This document shows, one piece after another, positions 34,916 to 43,790 of a DNA stretch of 64,000 nt. This DNA comes from Streptomyces aureus. Its GTDB lineage: Bacteria > Actinomycetota > Actinomycetes > Streptomycetales > Streptomycetaceae. The notes beneath the pieces were generated by a model. It was not told where the DNA came from, searched no databases, and saw only the letters and a program-made list of their open reading frames with translations. The position numbers and the translations under genes were made by a program. How positions within the stretch are numbered: position 1 is the first letter of the stretch; each line of letters starts with the position of its first letter. Where the stretch lies: contig NZ_JNZD01000021.1 in NCBI RefSeq assembly GCF_000725495.1, positions 1 through 64,000 of the forward strand, read 5' to 3'.

Positions 34916-35127
34916 CGCGACAGGGGCACCCAGTCGGCCTGCGTCGCGGGGTACGGGCACCTGGCCGGCCTGAGCTGCGGGGTACGCGGCGCCCGGTTGG
35001 TCTGAGTGGCGGGGTACAGGCACGTGGCCGGCCTGACGTGCCGGGTACGGGCACCCAGTCGGCCTGAGTCGCGGGGTACGGGCGCCCGGCCGGCCTGACG
35101 TGCGGAGGACAGGGCCCCGGCTGGTCC
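34916..35127. repeat. Seven or more 31-bp tandem repeats
   Basis: Just after glpD, units of 31 bp follow each other without spacers (starts near 34941, 34972, 35004, 35035, 35066, 35097). Each carries a GCGGGGTACGGGCACC-like core and ends GGCCTG. Copies differ at a few positions. Decayed units appear to continue to about 35190. No protein start or ribosome site. Confidence 0.8.
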
Positions 35128-35446
35128 GACCCGCGCGGCACGGCCACCCGGTTGCCCATGCCCCGCGCGGCACCGGCATCGGGTCGTCGTGCCGCCGCCG
35201 GCCACCGCGCCGCACGGCCACCGCGCCGGAGGACCACGGCGGGTGCTGCGGTGCCGAGCTCTCCCGGACACCGTGCCGTACGGCCGTCGCGGCGTGCGGG
35301 CACGGTGCCCTGGCTCCACGGCGACGCTCGGCCTCCGCGGGCGGTGCGGCACCGGGCTGTCAACGGCCTGCTTCGCCGTCCGCCGGCCGTACGTCCCGAA
35401 GGTGGGTCGGGCCGTGGCCGACGCCGGACCGCGCTGGGCAAGTGGC

Positions 35447-35572
35447 TGACCGCGCCGAGTCGACGCCCGACCGCGCTGACGCCGAACCTCGCCCAGCCGA
35501 TGGTCGGCCGCGCCCAGCCGAACGTCGACCGCGCCGAGCCGACGCCCGACCGGCTCCAGCCGCCGCCCGAAC
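35447..35572. repeat. Degenerate 21-bp repeats upstream of the DUF1275 gene
   Basis: About five imperfect units with the pattern GACCGCGCCGAGCCGACGCC occupy this stretch. Together with the 31-bp array, the whole 790-bp gap 34912-35701 is repeat-derived and shows no credible gene. The promoter of the DUF1275 gene should lie within 35573-35690. Confidence 0.6.
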
Positions 35573-35701
35573 ACACCGTCCCCGCGATCCGGACCCGGAC
35601 CCTGGCCCGGACCGAGACCGGGACCGTCCATTGGCGGCACGTGCCGTGTGTGTCGGCCCCGTCGGCGGGGCCGTGCGGGCCGCGTTCCCGAGACTGGCCC
35701 C

Positions 35702-36454
35702 ATGAGTGAACAAGTCGGTCCGTCGGCGTCCGCGTCGGCGGCGCGACGGGAACGTCAGCAGACCGTGGTCATGGCGACCCTCACTGTCCTGGCCGGCGCG
35801 GTCGACGCGATCAGCTTCCTGACCATGGGACACGTCTTCACCGCGCTGGCCACCGGCAATCTGCTCTTCCTGTCCTTCGCCGTCGCCGGTGAGGGCGAGC
35901 TGCCGGTGGCCCGCCCCGCGATCGCCCTCGGCGCCTTCGTCCTGGGAGCCGCCGCCGGGGCCCTCGCCACCGGTGGCCTCGTCGCACGGCACCGGCACTG
36001 GTTCGCGGCCGCGCTGGCCGTGGAAGGGGCGCTGCTGGCCCTCGCCGGGGGTACGGCACTGTGGCGGCACGGCACCGGCTCGCTCACCGCGCACCCGGAC
36101 AACCTGGTCATCGCCGTCGTCGGGTTCGCGATGGGCCTGCGCGCGGACACCGCCCTGCGCGCGGCGGTTCCCGGAATGCCGACCCTGCTGATCCAGGTGT
36201 CCCTGGTCCGTCTCGTCCACGGACTCACGGGTGCCACCGGGGCCGGTGTGGCGGCCGGCCCGCACCCCTTGCCCCGGGTGCGGCTCGTCGCGACCGTCGC
36301 CGGCATCTTCGCGGGCGGTGTCCTCGGCACCCTCATCACCCAGTGGGGCACGGGCCGGGCGCTGCTCGCCGTCGCGGCCGCCGTCCTGGTCACCGCCGCG
36401 ACCAACGTCGTCCTGGCCCGGTACCACCTCCTCTCACCCGAACTCATCGGCTGA
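35702..36454 (+). CDS. DUF1275 (YoaK-like) membrane protein
   Basis: A 250-residue protein with six or seven membrane helices. The first helix shows LTVLAGAVDAISFLTMGHVFTALATGNLL (about 26-54), the classic DUF1275 signature with G-x-V-D-A and F-x-A-x-x-T-G-N. Transport has been suggested for the family but not shown. The ATG at 35702 has a poor SD. Single-gene unit; no functional link to its neighbours is evident. Confidence 0.9.
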   Translation: MSEQVGPSASASAARRERQQTVVMATLTVLAGAVDAISFLTMGHVFTALATGNLLFLSFAVAGEGELPVARPAIALGAFVLGAAAGALATGGLVARHRHWFAAALAVEGALLALAGGTALWRHGTGSLTAHPDNLVIAVVGFAMGLRADTALRAAVPGMPTLLIQVSLVRLVHGLTGATGAGVAAGPHPLPRVRLVATVAGIFAGGVLGTLITQWGTGRALLAVAAAVLVTAATNVVLARYHLLSPELIG

Positions 36455-36591
36455 GCCGCACCGTTCGCGCGCGAGGTGCCGTGATTGCCGGGAACCGGCA
36501 GTCCAGCGGGGTCCGGATGTTTCCGGGACCCGGCGTGTCGGCCGGTCGGGCACGTATGACCTAATGCTCCCGGAGCGAAGGAGCGACGGGA

Positions 36592-37398
36592 GTGGCTGTG
36601 CAGTCGGTGGACCGGTCGGTGTCGGAGCGGATCCGGCGGGGGTGGTGGCACGCGGCCGCCTGGACGCTGCTCGGACTGGTGCTGTCGGCGGTGGCAGCGG
36701 TGCCGGGCTTCCTCGTGCCCGAGCGGGTGGCCACGGAGGCGGCCTTCCGGCACGCCCGTCCCTGCGCCGCCGACCTCGTGGAGAGCGGCACGGGGATGAG
36801 CTGCCTGCGCACGGTCCGGGGCACGGTCCTCTCGGCCGGGATCGCCAAGAGCGGCAGGACCAAGGTCTTCCGTGTGCGGCTGCGGCCGCCGGTTCCGGCT
36901 CCCGCCGATCAGTCCATGGACCTCGACGCGCACGGCGACCTGTCCGAACTCATCCGGCCGGGCGAGCGGGTGAACGTCACCACCTGGCGCGGGGACGTGG
37001 TCGCGGTCAGCCAGGACGGCGTCCGCGAGCAGCTCCCGGGGCTGCCGGACGAGGCCCCCACCGTCTTCACCGGGGCCGCGCTGGCCGCTGCCTGGCCGGC
37101 CGCACTGGCCTTCGTCGCCGCCTTCGGCAGCGCCCGGCGGGCCCGCTGCCTAGCCACCGGACGACCCGTCGTCCCCCGGGTCCCCTTCAACGGGGTGAAG
37201 TTCGTGGCGGTCGTGGCCGTGCCGCTCTTCGCGGCCTTCTGCGGCGGTCACTTCTGGGACCTGTGGACGGCCGTGGTGATGACCGTGGTCATCTGGGGTC
37301 TGATCGCCGTGCCGGCCACGATCCTCGCGCTGCGCTGGGACCGCGAGCCGTCCTCGACGCCCCCGCCGGCCGTCGCCCCGGCGCCGCGCTCGGCGTGA
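36592..37398 (+). CDS. Membrane protein of unknown function, three or four helices
   Basis: A 268-residue protein. One helix near the start (about 20-42, AAWTLLGLVLSAVAAVPGFLV), then an external beta-rich domain (about 45-155) with two cysteines (C58, C71) that may bond. It then has two or three helices (about 158-180, 202-245) and a Pro-rich cytoplasmic tail. The layout resembles Streptomyces proteins with an exported DUF3592-like or SLATT-like domain, but I cannot name the family. GTG start with AAGGAG at 36578-36583. Transcribed alone and convergent with the YihY gene. Confidence 0.75.
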   Translation: MAVQSVDRSVSERIRRGWWHAAAWTLLGLVLSAVAAVPGFLVPERVATEAAFRHARPCAADLVESGTGMSCLRTVRGTVLSAGIAKSGRTKVFRVRLRPPVPAPADQSMDLDAHGDLSELIRPGERVNVTTWRGDVVAVSQDGVREQLPGLPDEAPTVFTGAALAAAWPAALAFVAAFGSARRARCLATGRPVVPRVPFNGVKFVAVVAVPLFAAFCGGHFWDLWTAVVMTVVIWGLIAVPATILALRWDREPSSTPPPAVAPAPRSA

Positions 37399-37437
37399 GC
37401 CGCTGAACCGACGCGAGGCAGGCGTGCCGCCCCGGAC

Positions 37438-38286
37438 TCAGGGCTCGCGCCGACGGATCCACCGCGGCGGGCGCAGCTTGGCGGAGAGCTCCTCGTGCGC
37501 CAGCCGTCCGAGCAACGCGCCGCCGAACACGACGACTCCGACACCGACGAGCCAGGACTGCACGACCAGGACGGTGCCGAAAGGCCCGTAGGTCACGGTG
37601 CCCGAGGCGATCAGGGGCGAGAACACGCGACGGGAGAAGACCCGCAGGCCCAGCAGGCCGAGCGCGGTGAGCACCGCGCCGGGCAGCGCGGCCCGGCCGC
37701 GGATCCTGCCGCCGAGCAGCATCCACTGCGACCACCAGAAGAAGAGCACGGCGCTCAGTGCCGCGGCCAGTGTTCCGGCGGTCGAGTGGCGCCACAGGGT
37801 CGTGGTCGCGGTGACGTAGAGGGTGCCGATCAGCACGGCGAGCCAGAGGACCTGGCGCCATCGGGCGTACCAGCGGCCCGGCGGCAGGTCCCAGACCTTC
37901 TCGTAACCGGTCTGCACCGCCGCGCCGAAGCTCAGGCCGAAGACGGCGAGGGCGGCGAGACCGAAGGCCGTCGTGGTCCGCCGTACCTGCGCGGGCCCCG
38001 CGAACAGCCGCGCGACTTCGTCCCGGGCGGCCCGCGAGACCCCGAGTCCGTCGCCCAGCCACTGGGCGAACCCCCGCCCGTTCTCCGGATCGGCGGCCGA
38101 GACGACGATCAGCAGCGGTACGAGCGTGAGGAAGCCGAGGGCCGCGAAGCCCAGCGACCGCTGCCCGAGCTCGATGGCCCGCCCGTGCCGCCATCCCCGG
38201 GCGACGGCGGAGTCGCGCAGCGCGGCGGAGCGCCGTTCCCGCGGGGTGGGACGGTCGTCGTCGGATGAGGAAGCCCTGTTCGGCAT
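37438..38286 (-). CDS. YihY/BrkB-family inner membrane protein
   Basis: A 282-residue protein with about six membrane helices and the family's middle motif (ALAVFGLSFGAAVQTGYEKVWDL, where the acidic-Lys-Trp pattern follows helix 3). YihY proteins were once called ribonuclease BN, wrongly; their role is unknown, with membrane transport or envelope assembly suggested. The N-terminal 40 residues are charged and cytoplasmic. The ATG at 38286 has AGGGCTTCC-type sequence upstream, which is weak. Confidence 0.85.
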   Translation of the reverse strand: MPNRASSSDDDRPTPRERRSAALRDSAVARGWRHGRAIELGQRSLGFAALGFLTLVPLLIVVSAADPENGRGFAQWLGDGLGVSRAARDEVARLFAGPAQVRRTTTAFGLAALAVFGLSFGAAVQTGYEKVWDLPPGRWYARWRQVLWLAVLIGTLYVTATTTLWRHSTAGTLAAALSAVLFFWWSQWMLLGGRIRGRAALPGAVLTALGLLGLRVFSRRVFSPLIASGTVTYGPFGTVLVVQSWLVGVGVVVFGGALLGRLAHEELSAKLRPPRWIRRREP

Positions 38287-38384
38287 GCAGGTCGATTACC
38301 ACACACGAGGTCGGCGCCGACAGCATCAGGACACCCAGGACACCCGTGTCCACCCGCGCCGCACCGGAGGGACGGCAGGGGCGA

Positions 38385-38438
38385 GCCCTTCGCACCGGCC
38401 CTTCGCACCGGCCCTTCGCACTGGGCCCTTCACACCGG
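38385..38438. repeat. Four 13-14-bp tandem repeats
   Basis: GCCCTTCGCACCG is repeated exactly at 38385 and 38398, and with changes at 38411 and 38425. A second pair of near-identical CCCAGGCCGGTGCCGAA segments lies at about 38471 and 38506. The 300-bp gap 38287-38587 shows no gene. Confidence 0.75.
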
Positions 38439-38587
38439 GCCGGACGCCCGCTCCCTGTCTGACGCCCATTCCCAGGCCGGTGCCGAATGCCCGGGCCGCA
38501 CACCCAGGCCGGTGCCGAACGCCCGTGCCGGACGCGGAGGCCCGGCCGGACGTCGGGTCCGGCCGGGCCGAGGGCGGTGACGCGGGG

Positions 38588-40481
38588 TCAGCCCAGTGCG
38601 AACTTCTGGGCGGCCGCTCCGTTGCAGTCCCAGATCTGCAGCCGCGTCCCGTTGGCCGTCGCCCCGTCGGGGGAGTCGAGGCAGCGGCCCGACTGCGGGT
38701 TGAGCAGCGAGCCGTCGGCCTGCTGCTGCCAGACCTGGCCGCCGGCCCCGTTGCAGTCCCACAGCTCGACCTGGGTGCCGCCCGCGGTGCCGTTTCCGTT
38801 GATGTCGAGGCAGCGGCCCAGTGCGTGCAGCCGGCCGTCCGAGCTGTGGAACCAGTGCTGGTCGACCGCGTACGACTGGCAGTTCCAGAGCTGGACGGCG
38901 GTCCCGTTGGAGCCGTTGTCGTCACCCGCCACGTCCGCGCAGGTGCCGCCGGGAGCCGCGATCGGAGCGCCGGCGTTGACCGAGAACCGCTGGGCGGCGG
39001 AGCCGTTGCAGTCCCAGATCCTCAGCCGGGTGCCGTTGGCCGTGGCACCGTTGGGGGAGTCGAGGCAGCGGCCGGACTGCGGGTTGAACAGCGAGCCGTC
39101 GGCGCGCTGCACCCACTTCTGGCCGCCGACCCCGTTGCAGTCCCAGAGCTCGACGTTCGTGCCGTTGGCGGTGCCGTTCCCGACGATGTCCAGACAGCGG
39201 CCGATGGTGCCCAGCGATCCGTTCGCGTTGTGCGTCCAGAACTGGTCCTCGGCGTACGACTGGCAGTTCCACAGCTGTACGGCTGCGCCGTTCACCCCGG
39301 TGTCGTCGGCGGCGACGTCGACGCACTGGCCGCCGGGGCCGCCGATGGTGGCCTGTGGACCGTTGGGCACGTTGGTCTGGCCCGCGTAGCCCACGGAGAC
39401 GATGTTCGCCTGGACGGCGTTCTCGGCCGCGTCGGTCGGATAGCCCGCGACCATGACGCCCTCGAAGAAGGTCCCCATGTTCCAGTTGCTGTTGTCACCG
39501 CCGGTGCCGAGGATGATGCCGCCCTCCTGGTGCATCGGCCGGTAGCCGCCCCGGCTGGGCAGGGCTCCGTCCCACCAGGTCGTCAGGCCCCCCGACTGGG
39601 AGTTCCCTCCCTTCAGTGCGTACGTGGTCTGCCCGTTGTTCTTGAGCACGGCCGTGACGTACGTGCTGTTGTTGCCCTTGTTCGCGGTGTTGGAGCCGTT
39701 GTCGCCCTGGAACATGCCGTTCTCCAGGTCGGCCTCGATCCAGGGGCCCGAGCCGCTGCACGGTGCGAAGTAGCAGGTGGTGGCGATGGAGACCGCGTCC
39801 ATGTGACCGTTGCCGGTGTCGGCGGGGGTGGCCTCGGCGTTGCCGTAGTCGAAGCAGCAGGCGGAGCCGACGTGGGTGCCGCTGGCGACCATGTAGGCGC
39901 CCTCGGGCCGGCCGTTCACCGCGACGCCGGACGCGGCGCCGTGCGAGCGATAGCCCACCCCGGGCGAGATCCAGATCCCGTACACCTTGTGGCCGCCCGC
40001 CGTCACGGACAGTTCGGCGGCGTCCGCGCCCCGGTCGGCACCCATGCCGGCCGTGCCCGCGGGCCCGGGGAACAGGTCGTTGTGGCGGGACGTCTGGTCG
40101 TACACCTTGGAGATGCTGCAGGTGGTGTTCGCGCAGAAGGCGTCCTGCTGCCCGGCGTTGGCGTAGCCGCCGGCGGCCAGCAGCCCGATGTCCGAGGTCG
40201 CGCCGTCCGAGACGCGGGTGACCTGGTACAGCGGCCCGTTGTACGCCGCGAACAGCGCGCGGGTCGTGCTGTGGGCGGCGACGCACGGGGTGCCCGCGGC
40301 ACCGTAAGATGTCGCAGGGCTGGGACGTCGCGGCCCGGGCGACACCCGGCATCCCCGCCAGGACGGTCACCAGGAGGCCCAGGACGGCCGCGACGGACAG
40401 CAGGGCACGGCGCAGCCGGGACGCCGGGTCTGCCGCTGGGGACGGGAAGAGACGCGAGGAGGCAGATCTTCTTCTGCGCAT
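38588..40481 (-). pseudogene. GH54-type alpha-L-arabinofuranosidase with two ricin-B lectin domains, frameshifted
   Basis: ATG 40481 (SD GGGAG) opens a long signal peptide (ALLSVAAVLGLLVTVLAG, then ARAA) leading to TSQPCDI. There the DNA has ATCTTACGG where ATCTACGG is expected: one extra T (40306-40307). The family sequence continues in the next frame as YGAAGTPCVAAHSTTRALFA. The rest is intact: an AbfB catalytic domain (NGPLYQV, WNMGTFFEGVMVAGYPTDAAENAVQ) and two CBM13/ricin-B domains with QLWNCQSYA and LEDWDCNG-like (VELWDCNG) repeats, ending KFALG. The frameshift would stop export of the catalytic part unless it is a sequencing error. Normal role: release of arabinose from plant arabinans and arabinoxylans outside the cell. 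Confidence 0.85.
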
Positions 40482-40973
40482 GTGTGCTCCCGGAGTGGAG
40501 GGTGGAGCTACAACTCGCCCTCGGGACAGCCGAGTTCAGGCTGCCTGGCGACTGAGACGGAAGTTACAAGCGCTGGTTGATTGCGTCAATATTTGTTGCT
40601 TTCCTTTCTGCTCGCCCCGGTAGCCGTGTCCGAACGTGTGGCTTTGTGGCGGGCGTTGGTCCACGCGGCGCTCCGCCGGGGCCCGGGCCCGCGATCCGCG
40701 AGGCGGCGGCGTGGCGCGACGTACACGGTGTTACCGCCGGGTATGACCGCTCGGCCCCGGCCCGCCGACGGAGCCCGGCCGATCCACTTCGGCCGGATCG
40801 TCCCGTTTCCCCGCGCGGCGGCGCCATCCGTCCTGAACAGCGGCGCGCGATCGGAATTTGAATGGGATACGACGACCGAAAAGCGCCTACGACGGCCAGG
40901 GGGAGTTTTTTCGACCGGCCCTGCTGTGCAACATTCGGGCGAGGCCGAGCACCACCCTTGGAGGGGAAGCGCA
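40482..40973. promoter_or_regulatory. Divergent promoter region, arabinofuranosidase / PEP-synthase-like operon
   Basis: A 490-bp spacer with unusually AT-rich parts (40555-40620, 40850-40925). GTTACAAGCGCTGGTTGA (40563-40580) has the AAGCGCT centre of LacI-family sugar operators and lies about 80 bp from the arabinofuranosidase start. The frame that runs through the spacer into the next gene has no ribosome site or recognisable protein and is taken as untranslated leader. No A-factor-receptor (ARE) box was recognised by eye. Confidence 0.45.
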
Positions 40974-43790
40974 TTGTCGCCCACCACGGGATCCGAGCAC
41001 GGGTCCCCGCACGTCCTCACGCCGTCAAGTGACGCATCCATTGCCGCCGAATGGGCCGGTGGAAAAGGGAAGAACCTGCACGCCCTGACCGCGTCCGGAT
41101 TTCAAGTACCGCGTTGGTCGATCATCGGCCTGGACGTTTTCGGCGAATTCTGCCGCGACGGCGGCCTGGACGGGCAGTTGAGGCGCCTGCTCGCCGGCGA
41201 CCTGGAGGCGCGGGCGGGCCGGATCGCCGCCGAGATCGCCCGGCTGATCGAGGACGCGCCGCTCGGCGACCGGCTCACCGACGCCATCGGACTGGCCTAC
41301 GGTCTGGCCGGCGGCGGCGCGGTCGCCGTGCGCTCCTCGGGCCCGCAGGAGGACGGCGAACGGCACTCCTTCGCCGGCCAGTTCGACACCTTCCTCAACG
41401 TCCGTGGACTCGACGAGGTCGTCGCCCACGTCCGCCGCTGCTGGGCCTCGGCGTTCTCCGAACGCTCCCTGCGCTACCGGGCGCAGCACCGGCTGCCGGT
41501 GGACACCGGCGGTGTCGCCGTCGTCCTGCAGCACATGGTGGCCGCCGAACTCAGCGGGGTGCTGTTCACCACGGACCCGGTCACCGGACGCACCGACCGC
41601 TACGTCGTGAGCGCCGTCCACGGACTGGGGGAGGGGCTCGTGTCCGGCGCCGTCGACGCCGACACCGTCGTCCTGGACGCCACCACCGGCGAGCCGCTGA
41701 CCACGGTGATCGGCGAGAAGAAGGAGCGGTACGACGCCGGCCCCGGGCCCGGCTGCCAGGTGTCGCGGGTCGCCGACGAGGACCGTGCCGCGCTGTCCCT
41801 GACCTCCGACAGGCTGGAGCTGCTGCACACGGCCGGCTCCCGGCTGACCGCCCTGTTCGGCACCGCCCAGGACATCGAATGGGCCTTCGCCGAGGACGTG
41901 CTGTGGATCCTGCAGAGCCGGCCCGTCACGACCCCCGCCCCCGCCGCCGAGGCCGCGCCGGAACCCGGGCGGGATCTGCGGCTCTGGGACAACTCCAACA
42001 TCATCGAGAGCTTCAGCGGTGTCGTGTCCCCGCTGACCTACAGCTTCGCCGCCGACACCTACGCGAAGGTGTACGACAGCTACGCCCGCGCCCTCGGGGT
42101 CCGCGGGGAGCGGCTGCGCGAGGCGCAGGAGTGGACCCCGCACCTGCTCGGCCACATCCACGGACGGGTCTACTACAACCTGTTCCACTGGTACCGGATG
42201 GTGCGCCTGGCTCCGTTCTACCCGCTCAACCGGCGTGTCCTGGAGAAATCCCTGGGCGTCGCCGAGAGCATTTCCGACGAAGTCGCGGACTCGCTCCATC
42301 CGTTCACGCCCCGGACCGGACTGCGCGGTCAGGTTTCGCGTCTGACACGTACGGTCATCTTTGCCGGAAGATTTCTCAGCATCCGGAAATCGGTCGCCAC
42401 GTTTCATCGAGATTTCTATCGCGCGTACACGGTATTCAACAATGTCGACTACGACGCCCTGCCGGGAGACGAGACCTACCGCCGATTCCGGCGACTGCAA
42501 CGGGAACTCATCGAGAAATGGGGCCCGATGCAGACCCTCGACGCGACGATCCTGCTCTCCGTCGGACTGCTGGCCCTGCTCACCCGCCGCTGGCTGCCGG
42601 AGGCACCCGAGTGGTTCACCTGGGCGGCGGCCGCCCCCGGCAAGGCCGTCGAGTCCGCCGAACCCGTCTGGGCCCTGCGCGAGCTGGCCGCCCAGGCGCG
42701 CGCCGACAGCGAGGTCCTGGCACTCCTGGAGCGCACCCCGGACGCCGACGCCCACCAAGCGCTGCACGAGGCCGGTCACACCCGGTTCCTGCGCGCCGTC
42801 GACGCCTACATCGCCGACTACGGCTACCGCAGCCCCGACGAACTCAAGCTGGAGGTCCCCGACCTGCGGGAGAACCCGGCGGGACTCTTCACCCTGCTCC
42901 GCGAGACCCTGCCGGAGACCGGCACCGCAACCGGCACCGGGGACGCAGCCGGTACCGACACCAGTGACAGCGACGGCCGGGTCCTGGCGGACCGCGGTTC
43001 CGAGGCCGACGCCTACCTCGACGAGCACCTGAGCCGGCCGCGGCGCTGGGTGTACGAACGGGTGCGGGGCAAGGCCCGCGCCGCGCTCGCCGACCGGGAA
43101 CGGCTCAGGTTCTGCCGCACCCGCGCCTTCGGAGCGGCCAAACGGATGCTGCGCGCCCTCGGCCGCGACCTCGCGCGCGCCGGCGCCATCGACTCCTGGG
43201 ACGACATCTTCTTCCTGCGCCTGGACGAGGTCCGGGGCGCCTACGAGGGCATGATCGACCACACCGAACTGCGGGACCTGGTCGCGCTGCGGCGCCGGCA
43301 GCAGGCCGCCGACGCCGCCCTGCACGCCCCGTCCCGCTTCACCACCCGCGGCGCGCCGTACTGGTCGGGCAACCTCGAACGCGCCGGCTGGAGCGGCGGC
43401 CCGGCCGTCACCGGCGGCGCCCGCGAACTGAGCGGAGTCCCCTGCTGCCCCGGTGTCGCCGAAGGCCCCGCCGTGGTCACCGACACCCCGCGCGACATCG
43501 GCGGCGGCGTCCTGATCACATATCGCACCGACCCGGGCTGGGTGACCGCGCTGTCCTCGGCCGCCGCCCTGGTCATCGAGCGCGGCAGTCCCCTGACCCA
43601 TGTGGCCGTCGTGGCCCGGGAGCTGGGCATCCCGACCGTCGTCCAGGTCGAGGGCGCCACCACCGGGATCCGCTCCGGCACCCGGCTGCGGGTCGACGGC
43701 GCCGCCGGGACGGTCACCGTGGTCGAGGCCCCGCCCCGGGACGGCACGGACGCCGCCCCGGACAGCCCCCGAACGGAGACACGTCAGTGA
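40974..43790 (+). CDS. PEP-synthase-like phosphotransferase
   Basis: A 938-residue protein built like PEP synthase or rifampin phosphotransferase. The N-terminal ATP-grasp PPDK_N domain spans about 28-320: GGKGKNLHALTASGF, AVRSSGPQEDGERHSFAGQ and the closing IEWAFAEDVLWILQSRPV. A middle segment of about 450 residues is unlike the PEP/pyruvate barrel. The C-terminal swivel domain has the phosphohistidine motif GSPLTHVAVVARELGIPTVV (His876). It should move a phosphate from ATP via His876 to an unknown acceptor held by the middle part. The start is TTG 40974, with GGAGGGG seven bases ahead. First gene of a seven-gene operon; its stop overlaps the next GTG. Confidence 0.88.
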   Translation: MSPTTGSEHGSPHVLTPSSDASIAAEWAGGKGKNLHALTASGFQVPRWSIIGLDVFGEFCRDGGLDGQLRRLLAGDLEARAGRIAAEIARLIEDAPLGDRLTDAIGLAYGLAGGGAVAVRSSGPQEDGERHSFAGQFDTFLNVRGLDEVVAHVRRCWASAFSERSLRYRAQHRLPVDTGGVAVVLQHMVAAELSGVLFTTDPVTGRTDRYVVSAVHGLGEGLVSGAVDADTVVLDATTGEPLTTVIGEKKERYDAGPGPGCQVSRVADEDRAALSLTSDRLELLHTAGSRLTALFGTAQDIEWAFAEDVLWILQSRPVTTPAPAAEAAPEPGRDLRLWDNSNIIESFSGVVSPLTYSFAADTYAKVYDSYARALGVRGERLREAQEWTPHLLGHIHGRVYYNLFHWYRMVRLAPFYPLNRRVLEKSLGVAESISDEVADSLHPFTPRTGLRGQVSRLTRTVIFAGRFLSIRKSVATFHRDFYRAYTVFNNVDYDALPGDETYRRFRRLQRELIEKWGPMQTLDATILLSVGLLALLTRRWLPEAPEWFTWAAAAPGKAVESAEPVWALRELAAQARADSEVLALLERTPDADAHQALHEAGHTRFLRAVDAYIADYGYRSPDELKLEVPDLRENPAGLFTLLRETLPETGTATGTGDAAGTDTSDSDGRVLADRGSEADAYLDEHLSRPRRWVYERVRGKARAALADRERLRFCRTRAFGAAKRMLRALGRDLARAGAIDSWDDIFFLRLDEVRGAYEGMIDHTELRDLVALRRRQQAADAALHAPSRFTTRGAPYWSGNLERAGWSGGPAVTGGARELSGVPCCPGVAEGPAVVTDTPRDIGGGVLITYRTDPGWVTALSSAAALVIERGSPLTHVAVVARELGIPTVVQVEGATTGIRSGTRLRVDGAAGTVTVVEAPPRDGTDAAPDSPRTETRQ

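Noticed and set aside
34916..35127. 31-bp repeats as a possible CRISPR array
   Set aside because: The units follow each other with no spacer sequence between them and are degenerate; no cas genes are in the window.
33064..35703. An 879-codon minus-strand frame across glpD and the repeat gap
   Set aside because: Antisense of glpD, then translation of the 31-bp and 21-bp repeats; no start signals or domains.
37973..40555. An 860-codon plus-strand frame opposite the YihY and arabinofuranosidase genes
   Set aside because: Mirror frame of real genes; no coherent protein.
40581..40973. N-terminal extension of the PEP-synthase-like gene
   Set aside because: The upstream frame has no conserved sequence, and the TTG at 40974 has a strong SD at the correct spacing just before the ATP-grasp domain.
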